Assembly (NCBI GenBank): GCA_964438865.1
Contig: CAYTMI010000001.1
Coordinates: 310,001-374,000 of the forward strand
DNA length: 64,000 bases
Reading direction: 5' to 3'
DNA from: G016234445 sp964438865
Lineage (GTDB): Bacteria > Chloroflexota > Dehalococcoidia > Tepidiformales > Tepidiformaceae
Shown here: in pieces, positions 1 to 7,569 of the stretch
Position numbering within the stretch: the first letter of the stretch is position 1
Layout of the letters: every line of letters starts with the position of its first letter
Program-made: the position numbers and the translations under genes
The notes under the pieces: generated by a model
Database searches by the model: none
What the model saw: only the letters and a program-made list of their open reading frames with translations
What the model was told of the DNA's origin: nothing

Positions 1-528
1 GGGGTCGGCGTGGCGCCGCTGCTGGGCCTCGCGATCTGGCGGGAAGGCCACGAATCGCCGGTAAAGGCGCTGCTCTGGGGCCACCTCTTCTGCCTTGGCA
101 GCTACATCTGGTTCGCCGCGGCGCTCCAGGCCGCGCACCGGGCGACACAACAGCGCGGCGGCTGGCTCAAGACCAGCCGGACCGCAATCGAAGGGGCCGA
201 GCCCCTGCCGCTTGCCAGTGCGACGACAAGCCGCTTCCTCGCCGCGGGCCGGGAAGTGCGGTGGTCGGAAAGCACTGGCGTGATCATGCCGCTGCGGAGC
301 GACAACTTCTTGCCGCGGTACCAGCTCGCTCGGCGGGGGATCCCGGAGGGCTTCCAGTCTCCGGTGACACGGCCATCGCGGCTCTCTCACCACCTGGAGC
401 GGAAGCGGACGGAAGTCTACGCCCGGCGCCTGGAACTTCTCATCGGCGAAGGCGCGGCCGGCAGCGATGCCCGCCGCCACCAGCGCCATCACCTCGCAGA
501 GACCGAGCCGGCGGCCGCGACACCCTGA
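1..528 (+). CDS. Glycosyltransferase, C-terminal fragment (5' end outside window)
   Basis: The frame is open from base 1. The first 58 residues read like the end of a membrane-bound family 2 glycosyltransferase: a hydrophobic helix (LLWGHLFCLGSYIWFAAAL) followed by a cytoplasmic W-L-K-T-S-R-T signature, the usual end of BcsA- or IcaA-like synthases. About 110 further residues after that signature are low in hydrophobicity and match nothing I recognise. They may be a lineage-specific tail. The next gene is an exported deacetylase-like protein and the one after a UDP-GlcNAc 2-epimerase, so a role in extracellular polysaccharide synthesis is likely. The catalytic domain is not in the window, so the substrate cannot be inferred. 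Confidence 0.55.
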   Translation, partial: GVGVAPLLGLAIWREGHESPVKALLWGHLFCLGSYIWFAAALQAAHRATQQRGGWLKTSRTAIEGAEPLPLASATTSRFLAAGREVRWSESTGVIMPLRSDNFLPRYQLARRGIPEGFQSPVTRPSRLSHHLERKRTEVYARRLELLIGEGAAGSDARRHQRHHLAETEPAAATP

Positions 529-579
529 TGCGACCGTCAGCCGTTTTCTTTCACCCACCAACTCGCCAGGAGGCACCCC

Positions 580-2490
580 TTGGTTAACCGTCCCGACCAC
601 CACTCGCACACCCAGATGCCCCACGTCCACGACCACGATGGGCACGACTACGACTTCGACGCCGCATGCGCCGATGCCCGCGCAATCCCCGACGGGCGCT
701 ACACCCGGCGGCGGTTCATCCAGTCCGCGGCGGGGGCCGCAGCCGGGCTCGGGCTGGCCTCCGTCCTCGCCCAGCAGAGCGGGCTGGGGAGCATCTTCAG
801 CCTCGGGCCCACACCCGCCGAAGCCGCGACCGGGCAGGCGCTCGTCCTCTATGACGGGACCGGCGATTGGGCCTTCCTCGGCGACCTCCACTCGAAAATG
901 ATGGCCAACCTCTGCGGCCGCTTCCTCCCCACCGGGCAGACCACCAACTACACCGTCCGCAAGCCGATTTCCCAGTACGTCGCCGGGGACGTGAACAAGT
1001 ACGTGGCCACCTTCTACATCGGCCACACCTACGACAACCCGCTGCCCCAGGCCTTCAAAGACGACGTGATGACGACCACGAAGCCCGTCGTCTGGATGAA
1101 CTTCAACCTCTGGCAGCTCGCCTGGGACGCCAACGGCGGCCCCAGCCAGGTCTTCCTCGACAAGTTCGGCTTCATGTTCAACGGGCTCGTCGCCGGCTCC
1201 TATTCGAAGGTGACCTACAAGGCCCGCACCTACACGAAGAGCCTGCTCGACCCGACCTTCGGCACGGTGACAATCAGCAACGCGGCGAAGGCCCAGGCCG
1301 TCGCCACGGCCACCGACGCAAACGGTGCCGTGATGCCCTACATCACCCGGGCCAACGCCAACTTCTGGTACATCGCCGACCTGCCCTTCTCGTACATGTC
1401 GGAAGAGGACCGCTACCTGGTCTGGGCCGACGTACTCTTCGATGTCTTCAACGTCGCGCCTTCGACCAGCAAGCGGGCCCTGCTCCGGTTGGAGGACGTG
1501 AGCGCCAAGTCGGACCCCGCGGAACTGCGGGCGATCGCCGACTACTGCTTCGCCCAGGGGGTGCCGTTCTCGATCGCGGTGGTGCCGCTCTACAAGGACC
1601 CGCTCGGCTACTACAACGGGGGCGTGCCCGAGAGCATCAGCATCAACCAGGCGTCGCTCGTGAAGCAGGCGCTCTATTACTGCCGCCAGAAGGGCGCCGA
1701 GATCATCATGCACGGCTACACCCACCAGTACGCCGCCATCGCCAACCCCTACAACGGCGTGACCGGCGACGACTTCGAGTTCTTCCGGGCGACGGAGAAC
1801 GCGGACCGCACGCTCAACTTCCTCGGCCCCGTCGCCGAAGACAGCGCCAACTGGGTCAAGGCCCGGCTGGACGCGGCTGCGAACGAGATGAACAAGGCGA
1901 AGCTGCCCTGGGTCGGCTTCGAAGCACCGCACTACGCCGCCTCGGAGGTGGACTACAAGGCCTTCGCTTCGAAGTTCAAGTTCAGCTACCACCGCAACCT
2001 CTACTACGAAGGAGCGATGACCGGGACGGGCGCCCAGATGGCCCCCAGCACCGCGCTTTCGGTCCAGGCGCAGACCACGAACAAGGGCAACTACGACAAG
2101 ACCATGAAGCAGGCCGCCGCGGCCAATTCGAAGGGCAAGAGCGACAAGAAGCTGGTCTCGGTGACGAGCGCACTCGAAGCCCCGGCCATCCGCTTCGCCG
2201 GCCAGATGTTCCCGTATGTCTGCGGGCGCGACATCTACGGCCAGAAGATCCTGCCGGAGAACCTGGGCAACGTCGAGCCGGTAGCGTGGCCAGACCCGGA
2301 GCTGGGGCCGTACCCGCAGCGTCTCCCGGCCGCGATCATCAACGCTGCCCAGCTCAACCTTGGCATCCGCGACTCCTGGGCGAGCTTCTACTTCCACCCC
2401 TTCTGGGACATCAAGTACCTCAAGGACACGGTGGCCGGGGTCAAGGGTCTTGGCTACCGGTTCGTGAAGCCGTCGACGGTCGTGATCTAG
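580..2490 (+). CDS. Tat-exported DUF2334 polysaccharide deacetylase-like protein
   Basis: 636 residues from a TTG start at 580, set by a perfect AGGAGG at 568-573 with 6-nt spacing. Residues 7-22 are a histidine/aspartate cluster (seven His) of the kind that binds metal. They are followed by a twin-arginine motif (TRRRFIQ, 42-48) and a hydrophobic stretch, so the protein should be exported folded by Tat. The mature part carries the RLEDVS segment, a SIAVVP strand and a HGYTHQY metal motif typical of DUF2334, a divergent branch of the NodB-like polysaccharide deacetylase fold. The role is inferred: trimming acetyl groups from an extracellular polymer made by the upstream glycosyltransferase. 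Stop and the next start are 10 bp apart, so co-transcription is likely. Confidence 0.72.
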   Translation: MVNRPDHHSHTQMPHVHDHDGHDYDFDAACADARAIPDGRYTRRRFIQSAAGAAAGLGLASVLAQQSGLGSIFSLGPTPAEAATGQALVLYDGTGDWAFLGDLHSKMMANLCGRFLPTGQTTNYTVRKPISQYVAGDVNKYVATFYIGHTYDNPLPQAFKDDVMTTTKPVVWMNFNLWQLAWDANGGPSQVFLDKFGFMFNGLVAGSYSKVTYKARTYTKSLLDPTFGTVTISNAAKAQAVATATDANGAVMPYITRANANFWYIADLPFSYMSEEDRYLVWADVLFDVFNVAPSTSKRALLRLEDVSAKSDPAELRAIADYCFAQGVPFSIAVVPLYKDPLGYYNGGVPESISINQASLVKQALYYCRQKGAEIIMHGYTHQYAAIANPYNGVTGDDFEFFRATENADRTLNFLGPVAEDSANWVKARLDAAANEMNKAKLPWVGFEAPHYAASEVDYKAFASKFKFSYHRNLYYEGAMTGTGAQMAPSTALSVQAQTTNKGNYDKTMKQAAAANSKGKSDKKLVSVTSALEAPAIRFAGQMFPYVCGRDIYGQKILPENLGNVEPVAWPDPELGPYPQRLPAAIINAAQLNLGIRDSWASFYFHPFWDIKYLKDTVAGVKGLGYRFVKPSTVVI

Positions 2491-2500
2491 GAGTTTCGGA

Positions 2501-3727
2501 ATGCCGCCAGTATACGAACGCCACTTCGCCGCGACCCCGCCAGTTGGCGCGGGCCGCCCTCTCACGGTCATGACCGTCTTCGGCACGAGGCCAGAGGCGG
2601 TCAAGATGGCCCCCATCATCCGCGAACTCCAGTCCCGCGGGGACGGCGTCAAATCCGTGGTTTGCGTCACGGCCCAGCATCGCGACCTCCTGGACCAGGT
2701 CCTGGCGGACTTTGACATCCAGCCGGACTGCGACCTGGACCTGATGCGGCCGGACCAGGGCCTGCCCGAACTCACCTCGCGGGTGCTCCTGGAGATGTCG
2801 CGGGTGCTGTGCGAGACAAAGCCCGACTTCGTCCTGGTCCAGGGCGACACGACGACGGCGATGGCGGCCGCGCTGGCCGCCTTCTACCAGCAGATCCCCG
2901 TGGGCCACGTCGAGGCAGGGCTGCGGACGGGCGACATCTACAGCCCCTTCCCGGAAGAGGTGAACCGCCGGGCAATCTCGACGTTCGCGACACTCCACTT
3001 CGCGCCGACGCCGCGGGCCGAACAGGCGCTCCTCGCGAGCGGAGTGGCGCCGGCTGCCATCTACCAGACCGGGAACACGGTCGTGGATGCGCTCCACATG
3101 ATCCTGCGTTCGAGCCGCGCCCCAGCCTGGTGCACGCCTGCCCCGGGGCGGAAGGTGGTGCTCGTTACCGCCCACCGCCGGGAGAACTTCGGCGAACCGC
3201 TGCGGGAAATCTGCTCGGCTATCAGCGAACTCGTGGAACGGCACGAAGACGTGGAAGTGGTGTACCCGGTGCACCCGAACCCGAACGTGACCGCGACGGT
3301 GCGGCGAATGCTTGGCTGGCGCCCCCGCGTCCGCCTCATAGACCCGCTGGATTACATCTCGTTCGTCCACCTGATGGCGAACTCCCACCTCGTGCTCACG
3401 GATTCCGGCGGCGTCCAGGAAGAGGCTCCGATGCTGGGCAAGCCAGTCCTCATCCTGCGCAACGAAACGGAGAGGCCGGAAGGCGTCGATGCCGGGGCTG
3501 CGAAGCTTGTGGGGCATTCGAAGGAGGCCATTCTCTCGGCCGCGAGCGAACTGTTGACCAACGACGCCGCCTATAAGGCGATGTCCCGCCGCCGCAACCT
3601 CTACGGCGACGGCCGCTCGGCGGAACGCATCGTCGACCTCGTCCTGGGGCACCTCGGCTTCCGCCAGCAGACGTCGAGGCTCGCCACCGTGGTCCAACCG
3701 GAACTCGCCGCCGCCGCGCGGGCCTAG
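2501..3727 (+). CDS. wecB: Non-hydrolysing UDP-N-acetylglucosamine 2-epimerase (WecB/WbpI family)
   Basis: 408 residues. Family signatures are clear: TVFGTRPEAVKMAPII near residue 24, GHVEAGLRTGD, TAHRRENFGEPL, and the sugar-nucleotide loop TDSGGVQEEAP. The family interconverts UDP-GlcNAc and UDP-ManNAc; the WbpI branch acts on UDP-2,3-diacetamido glucuronic acid. Start ATG 2501 has TAGGAG overlapping the preceding stop. An alternative start at residue 24 would sit exactly on the conserved core, so the first 23 residues are a non-conserved extension. All other WbpA-B-E-D type genes lie at 16934-22954, so this gene may supply the last step of that route although it is 13 kb away. Sequence alone does not separate the two substrates. 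Confidence 0.9.
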   Translation: MPPVYERHFAATPPVGAGRPLTVMTVFGTRPEAVKMAPIIRELQSRGDGVKSVVCVTAQHRDLLDQVLADFDIQPDCDLDLMRPDQGLPELTSRVLLEMSRVLCETKPDFVLVQGDTTTAMAAALAAFYQQIPVGHVEAGLRTGDIYSPFPEEVNRRAISTFATLHFAPTPRAEQALLASGVAPAAIYQTGNTVVDALHMILRSSRAPAWCTPAPGRKVVLVTAHRRENFGEPLREICSAISELVERHEDVEVVYPVHPNPNVTATVRRMLGWRPRVRLIDPLDYISFVHLMANSHLVLTDSGGVQEEAPMLGKPVLILRNETERPEGVDAGAAKLVGHSKEAILSAASELLTNDAAYKAMSRRRNLYGDGRSAERIVDLVLGHLGFRQQTSRLATVVQPELAAAARA

Positions 3728-3783
3728 TACTTCCGGAAAGAACCTGGCGCCCGTTCCGAACCCCTATCGAGCGCCGCTTTGCT

Positions 3784-3811
3784 CCCCTCTCCCGCGAAGT
3801 CGGGAGAGGGG
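3784..3811. terminator. Perfect hairpin between convergent genes, repeat copy 1
   Basis: CCCCTCTCCCG at 3784-3794 pairs without mismatch with CGGGAGAGGGG at 3801-3811 around a 6-nt loop. It lies between the stop of the 2-epimerase (3727) and the stop of moaA on the other strand (3829), so it can end both transcripts. There is no U-run. The same hairpin plus its 3' flank (CCGGGGGTGAGGGC) recurs at 8907, with a related version at 41407. Confidence 0.7.
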
Positions 3812-3828
3812 CCGGGGGTGAGGGCCCG

Positions 3829-4845
3829 TCATCCGCCGATGTGGGACATCTCCACCTTGCGGAGGCCGGCCGTCTCTTCGGTGCGAATCTCGGAGTAGCG
3901 GTCGTCGCGGACGCGCCAGACGCGTTCGACGGCATCGCGCAGTTCGGCGTCGGTGGCGCCGCCACGGAGGAGCGCGCGGAAGTCGTGGCCCTTCGCCGCG
4001 AACAGGCAGGTATAGAGCTCCCCTTCGGCGGAGAGCCGCGCCCGGGTGCAGTCACCACAGAACGGCTGGCTGATCGAGGCAATGACGCCGACTTCGCCGC
4101 CGCCGTCCTTGTACCGCCAGCGCTGGGCGACTTCGCCGCGGTAGTTGGCCTCGGCCGGCTCCAACGGGAACTCGGCGCCAATGCGTTCGACGATCTCGCG
4201 GGCGGTCACCACGTCGTCCATCCGCCAGCCGTTGGTGCTGCCGACATCCATGAATTCGATGAAGCGGACGATCTGGCCGGTGCCGCGGAAGTGGCGGGCG
4301 AGGTCGACGATCGTGTGGTCGTTGACGCCCTTCTGGACGACGGCGTTGATCTTGATCGGGTGGAGCCCCGCTTCGGCTGCGGCCGCGATCCCGTCGAGAA
4401 CCGTGGCCACGGAGACGCCGGCGTCGTTCATGCGCTGGAACACGGCGTCATCGAGCGAGTCCAGGCTGACGGTGATCCGCGACATCCCGGCAGCCTTGAG
4501 GCGCTGGGCCTTGGCCCGAAGGAGCGAGCCGTTCGTCGTCAGCGTCAGGTCCCGCAGGCCTTCGATTGCGGACAGTTGGCCGACGAGTTCGTCCAGGCCC
4601 CGGCGGACCAGCGGCTCGCCACCGGTCAGCCGGATCTTTTCGACGCCCAGCCCCACGAAAACGCGGGCAAGGCGCACGATCTCTTCGTAGGTGAGGATCT
4701 CGGCGCGGTCGAGGAATGCGTAGTCGGGCCCGAAGACCTCGCGCGGCATGCAATAGCGGCAGCGGAAGTTGCAGCGGTCGGTGACGGAGATGCGGAGATC
4801 CCGGAGCGGCCGGTCGCGGGTGTCGAGGAGGGGCATGCGACTCAT
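3829..4845 (-). CDS. moaA: GTP 3',8-cyclase MoaA (molybdopterin biosynthesis)
   Basis: 338 residues. A radical-SAM enzyme converting GTP to 3',8-cyclo-7,8-dihydro-GTP, the first step of molybdenum cofactor synthesis. The N-terminal SAM cluster motif CNFRCRYC gives Cys25, 29 and 32. The C-terminal second cluster is CGDCTRARL followed by a third Cys in LYTCLF. The protein ends in Gly-Gly, as MoaA needs for activity. TGGEPLVR (SAM binding) and TTNGSLL are present. Start ATG 4845 is chosen over an upstream in-frame codon because GGAGGG sits 4 nt before it. The upstream flank is interrupted by a phage fragment; without it the 2-hydroxyacid dehydrogenase gene would end about 58 bp upstream on the same strand. 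Confidence 0.95.
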   Translation of the reverse strand: MSRMPLLDTRDRPLRDLRISVTDRCNFRCRYCMPREVFGPDYAFLDRAEILTYEEIVRLARVFVGLGVEKIRLTGGEPLVRRGLDELVGQLSAIEGLRDLTLTTNGSLLRAKAQRLKAAGMSRITVSLDSLDDAVFQRMNDAGVSVATVLDGIAAAAEAGLHPIKINAVVQKGVNDHTIVDLARHFRGTGQIVRFIEFMDVGSTNGWRMDDVVTAREIVERIGAEFPLEPAEANYRGEVAQRWRYKDGGGEVGVIASISQPFCGDCTRARLSAEGELYTCLFAAKGHDFRALLRGGATDAELRDAVERVWRVRDDRYSEIRTEETAGLRKVEMSHIGG

Positions 4846-4881
4846 CTTACCCTCCGTGGGCGCGCAATGCTCCCCTCGGCA

Positions 4882-4920
4882 TATCGCCCGCACGAACCGG
4901 CCTCAGGCGCTTCCCCGCGG
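4882..4920. repeat. Left flanking copy of REP-like palindromic repeat
   Basis: Bases 4894-4920 are identical to 6455-6481. Upstream similarity continues to 4882 with a 4-base replacement (4890-4893) and one further change. The unit is an imperfect palindrome (outer arms CCGC/GCGG, inner arms GGCC/GGCG). It marks the left edge of the phage-derived insert. Confidence 0.75.
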
Positions 4921-5414
4921 CGGCCTGGGACCGGAACAACGCCGGCCTCCGGAACGCACAGAAGACCGCAGTGATGACGAACGGCATCAAGTGGAAGCAG
5001 GTCCGGGTGGACCCCGGCGACGCGCAGATGATCGAGACCCGGAAGTTCCAGGTGCTCGACGTGGCGCGGTTCACAGGCGTACCCGCCTACATGCTCGACC
5101 CGGAGATGACCAGCTCGTGGGGCACGGGTGTGGCCGAGCAGAACCGTGGCTTCGTCACCTACACGCTCACGCCGCACAAGGTCCGGTTCGACCAGACGAT
5201 CAGCGACGAACTGCTCATCAACTCGTACCGTCGCTTCGAGTTCGACGACTCCGGCCTGCTCCGCGGCCTGATGAAGGACCAGGTCGAATCGGTCGGCAAG
5301 CTCGTGCAGGCCGGGTTCGAACCTGCAGCCGCGCTCAAGGCTGTGGGTCTGCCGCCGATCGCGCACACGGGTGCCATTCCGGTGACCGTTCAGCAGGTAC
5401 GGGCGAGCGAGTAA
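4921..5414 (+). pseudogene. HK97-type phage portal protein, C-terminal remnant
   Basis: An open frame of about 163 codons ending at TAA 5412-5414, with no credible start. It enters at the repeat edge with AWDRNNAGLRNAQKTAV, then KWKQVRVDPGDAQMIETRK, then FQVLDVARFTGVPAYML. This run is characteristic of HK97-family portal proteins (ring that threads DNA into the capsid). Full-length portals are about 380-450 residues, so the N-terminal half or more is missing. The ATG at 4971 is internal to the conserved block and not a real start. The prohead protease remnant at 6080 follows in native phage gene order. There is no terminase or capsid gene nearby. Confidence 0.8.
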
Positions 5415-5550
5415 ACGTCACCGCGAGCGCAGTCGACAGCAGGCGAAAGTCGGAATGTGACGGAATGGCCCTGCGGGAAGGCCTGGCCCCAGGCCGCGGG
5501 GCGCTTTGCTCGAAAAGTCCCATGTCTCATTTTCTGGGACCCAATCAGGG

Positions 5551-5925
5551 CTACCTCCGCAATCGGGCAACAGCCCCCGTGTAGAGTCGACGGTCGCCGC
5601 CACTCCAGAAGCTTGTCTTGTCCACCGAGCTGTATGAGAGTGCCGATTCGAGCGAGCCGTCAAGGGACCAACCCTCCTGAAAGAGCTCTCCTAGCTGACC
5701 AAGCGCTCGTTCTGCAACCCTCGCTTCAGCGGAAGCTGGACTCTCCGGATGACCGTGTGGTTTGTTCGTGTCCCGGTAGATTGGCTCCAGTCTTGACCAT
5801 TCAAGCCTGACTTGCCGCCGCTCAGTCGGCGCCGACTGAGGCGCAGCTCGCGTGATGGCTTTGCCGCACCGGAGGCAGAAGTTGGCGTCACCCGGAAGAT
5901 CGTACCTGCACGCCGGACAAAACAT
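5551..5925 (-). CDS. Zinc-ribbon protein inside the phage insert, unknown function
   Basis: 124 residues, opposite in direction to the flanking phage genes. The N-terminus is a double-Cys zinc ribbon (CPACRYDLPGDANFCLRC: Cys3, 6, 17, 20). The remainder includes an EGWSLDG segment and a Ser/Asp-rich stretch (LSYSSVDKTSFWSGG) with no family I can name. Start ATG 5925 has AAGGAG 6 nt upstream, so it looks like an expressed gene. Its place between portal and protease genes and its reversed orientation resemble a phage moron gene. It could equally be a later insertion. Function unknown. Confidence 0.55.
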   Translation of the reverse strand: MFCPACRYDLPGDANFCLRCGKAITRAAPQSAPTERRQVRLEWSRLEPIYRDTNKPHGHPESPASAEARVAERALGQLGELFQEGWSLDGSLESALSYSSVDKTSFWSGGDRRLYTGAVARLRR

Positions 5926-6079
5926 CGGACTCTCCTTGCCGGCGATTCTAGCAGGATCGACCTCGGTACTACGGGTCGCGGCGTTCCGTTGCTCTCTGTT
6001 AGCAAGGGGACTGCATCGCCTTCGCGCTGTTGCAGAGGCGTCAATCCGCTAATCGCCGCCCAGCTTCACCCTTGGGCAC

Positions 6080-6442
6080 GTGAAGCTTTCGTCGGCGCTG
6101 GTGCAGGAGCTCGACCGCAAGGGCCGCTGCTTCTCGTCCGAGATCGAAGTGCGGTCTGCGAACGCCGACGGCTCGATCCCGTTCAAGGGTCACGCCGCGC
6201 TCTTCAGCCGGCGCTACAGCGTCTACGGCATGTGGCTGGAGGAGTTCGCTCCCGGCGCCTTCGCCAAGACGATCCAGGAAGCAGACGTCCGCGCGCTCAT
6301 CAACCACGACCCGAACATGGTCCTGGCCCGTTCGAAGAGCGGCACCCTGCGCCTCTCAGAAGACAAGCGCGGCCTGGTGGTCGAGGCTGACATGGCCCCA
6401 ACCACGTACGCCCAGGACCTCGCGGTGACGATGGGGCGCGCC
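6080..6442 (+). pseudogene. HK97-family prohead protease, N-terminal remnant
   Basis: About 120 codons from a GTG at 6080. Recognisable segments are FKGHAALFSRRYSVYGMWLE, FAPGAFAKTI, ALINHDPNMVLARS (His76, the catalytic histidine region), GTLRLSEDKRGL and ADMAPTTYAQDLAVTMGR, typical of HK97-type prohead proteases that mature phage capsids. Phage similarity stops at the right-hand repeat. The C-terminal third, which holds the catalytic Ser, is absent, so no activity is expected. After the repeat the frame continues by chance antisense to the dehydrogenase gene. The start codon has no good ribosome site. Confidence 0.8.
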
Positions 6443-6481
6443 TTTCGCCCCGTGGAACCGGCCTCAGGCGCTTCCCCGCGG
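6443..6481. repeat. Right flanking copy of REP-like palindromic repeat
   Basis: Bases 6455-6481 match 4894-4920 exactly. Outer arms CCCG (6449-6452) and CGGG (6479-6482) pair here, where the left copy has CCGC and GCGG. The repeat contains the last codons and stop of the minus-strand 2-hydroxyacid dehydrogenase, so one copy overlaps a host coding end. Confidence 0.75.
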
Positions 6482-7450
6482 GACTGGCGGACGGTTGACG
6501 GCGTTCGGCGGTTCGCGGCCCTCGAGCACGGCGATGATGTTCGCGGCGGCCATGCGCGCCATCTTCGCCCGCGTGGCAAAGCTGGCACTGGCGATGTGGG
6601 GGGTGATGATGACGTTGGCGAAGGAAAAGAGTTCGTGGTCCGGGGGCAGCGGTTCCGGGTCCGTGACGTCGAGGGCGGCGCCGCCAATGGTCCCGGCGCG
6701 GAGGGCCGCGACAAGGGCTGGCTGGTCGACGATGGTGCCGCGGGCGGTGTTCACGAGCAGGGCCGTTCCCTTCATCAGGCCGAGTTCGCGGGCGCCAATG
6801 AGGTGGCGAGTCTCGGCGTTCAGCGGTGTGTGGATGGTCACGAAGTCGGCGGCGCCCAGGAGGTCATCGAGGGAGGCATGTTCGAGTCCGAGTTCGGCTT
6901 CGAGTCCAGGCTTGCGGGTGCGGCTGGCGTAGAGGACGCGCATCGAGAAGCCCCTGGCGCGCCGGGCCATGGCCGTCCCGATTTCGCCCAGGCCGACGAT
7001 GCCGAGGGTCGCGCCGTGGACGTCCTGGCCGAGGAAGGCCGTGGGCGACCATGTCTTCCAGCCGCCGGCCCGGGTGTCGCGGTCGCTGGCAACGACGTGG
7101 CGGGCCCCGGCCATCAGCAGTGCCCAGGCGAGGTCGGCGGTGGTCTCGGCGAGGACGCCCGGGGTGTTCGTCAGCCAGACGCCGGCAAAGGAGGCGATGG
7201 CGGGGTCCACGTTGTCGTAGCCCACGGCCATGTTCGCAACGATCCGGAGCCTGGGGCAGGCGGCGAGCACGCCGGCATCGAAGCGATCGGTGACCATGGC
7301 CATGACCGCGTCGGCGAGGGATGCGCGGAGGACGAGGGCTTCCCGCGGGGGCGGGAGGGCGCCGGGCCACACCTGCACAGTGTGACCCGCAGCTTCGAGG
7401 ACGGCGACGGCGTCGCCCGGGATGGTGCGCGTGATGAAGACGGTGCCCAC
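6464..7450 (-). CDS. D-isomer-specific 2-hydroxyacid dehydrogenase (glyoxylate/hydroxypyruvate reductase type)
   Basis: About 328 residues. NAD(P)-dependent reduction of 2-oxoacids. The Rossmann motif is GLGEIGTAMARRA. The substrate loop is NMAVGYDNVD, the catalytic Arg lies in VNTARGTIVD, the Glu in DVTDPEPLP, and the catalytic His in ITPHIASAS. The start is uncertain: GTG 7450 or TTG 7459 fit family length, and longer reading would overrun the divergent gdhA. Neither has a clear ribosome site. The normal family end (LNAVNRP) is followed here by a short tail (PVPRGSA) encoded by the flanking repeat, which suggests the repeat rewrote the 3' end. It was probably followed directly by moaA before the phage DNA entered. 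Confidence 0.88.
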   Translation of the reverse strand: MGTVFITRTIPGDAVAVLEAAGHTVQVWPGALPPPREALVLRASLADAVMAMVTDRFDAGVLAACPRLRIVANMAVGYDNVDPAIASFAGVWLTNTPGVLAETTADLAWALLMAGARHVVASDRDTRAGGWKTWSPTAFLGQDVHGATLGIVGLGEIGTAMARRARGFSMRVLYASRTRKPGLEAELGLEHASLDDLLGAADFVTIHTPLNAETRHLIGARELGLMKGTALLVNTARGTIVDQPALVAALRAGTIGGAALDVTDPEPLPPDHELFSFANVIITPHIASASFATRAKMARMAAANIIAVLEGREPPNAVNRPPVPRGSA

Positions 7451-7569
7451 GTCTGCCAAGTCTGCATTGGCGGCCCCGGAAGCGAAAGTTCGGGCCGGGG
7501 TAGAAGTTCGAGGGCAAACGCGCCGACAATACCAATGGTGGCGATTTCTCGCCGTGAATGGAGCCCTGC

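Noticed and set aside
2441..3697. 418-codon minus-strand frame opposite the 2-epimerase
   Set aside because: Arg/His/Gly-rich, no motif, and lies opposite an unambiguous family member; a GC-bias shadow.
4842..5584. Gene on either strand covering the moaA upstream flank
   Set aside because: The frames cross the repeat edge into phage DNA, and the only recognisable content is the portal frame.
4882..6481. attL and attR of a complete integrated element
   Set aside because: No integrase or excisionase lies between the repeats and the phage genes are truncated at both edges, so a simple att pair does not explain the structure, although it cannot be fully excluded.
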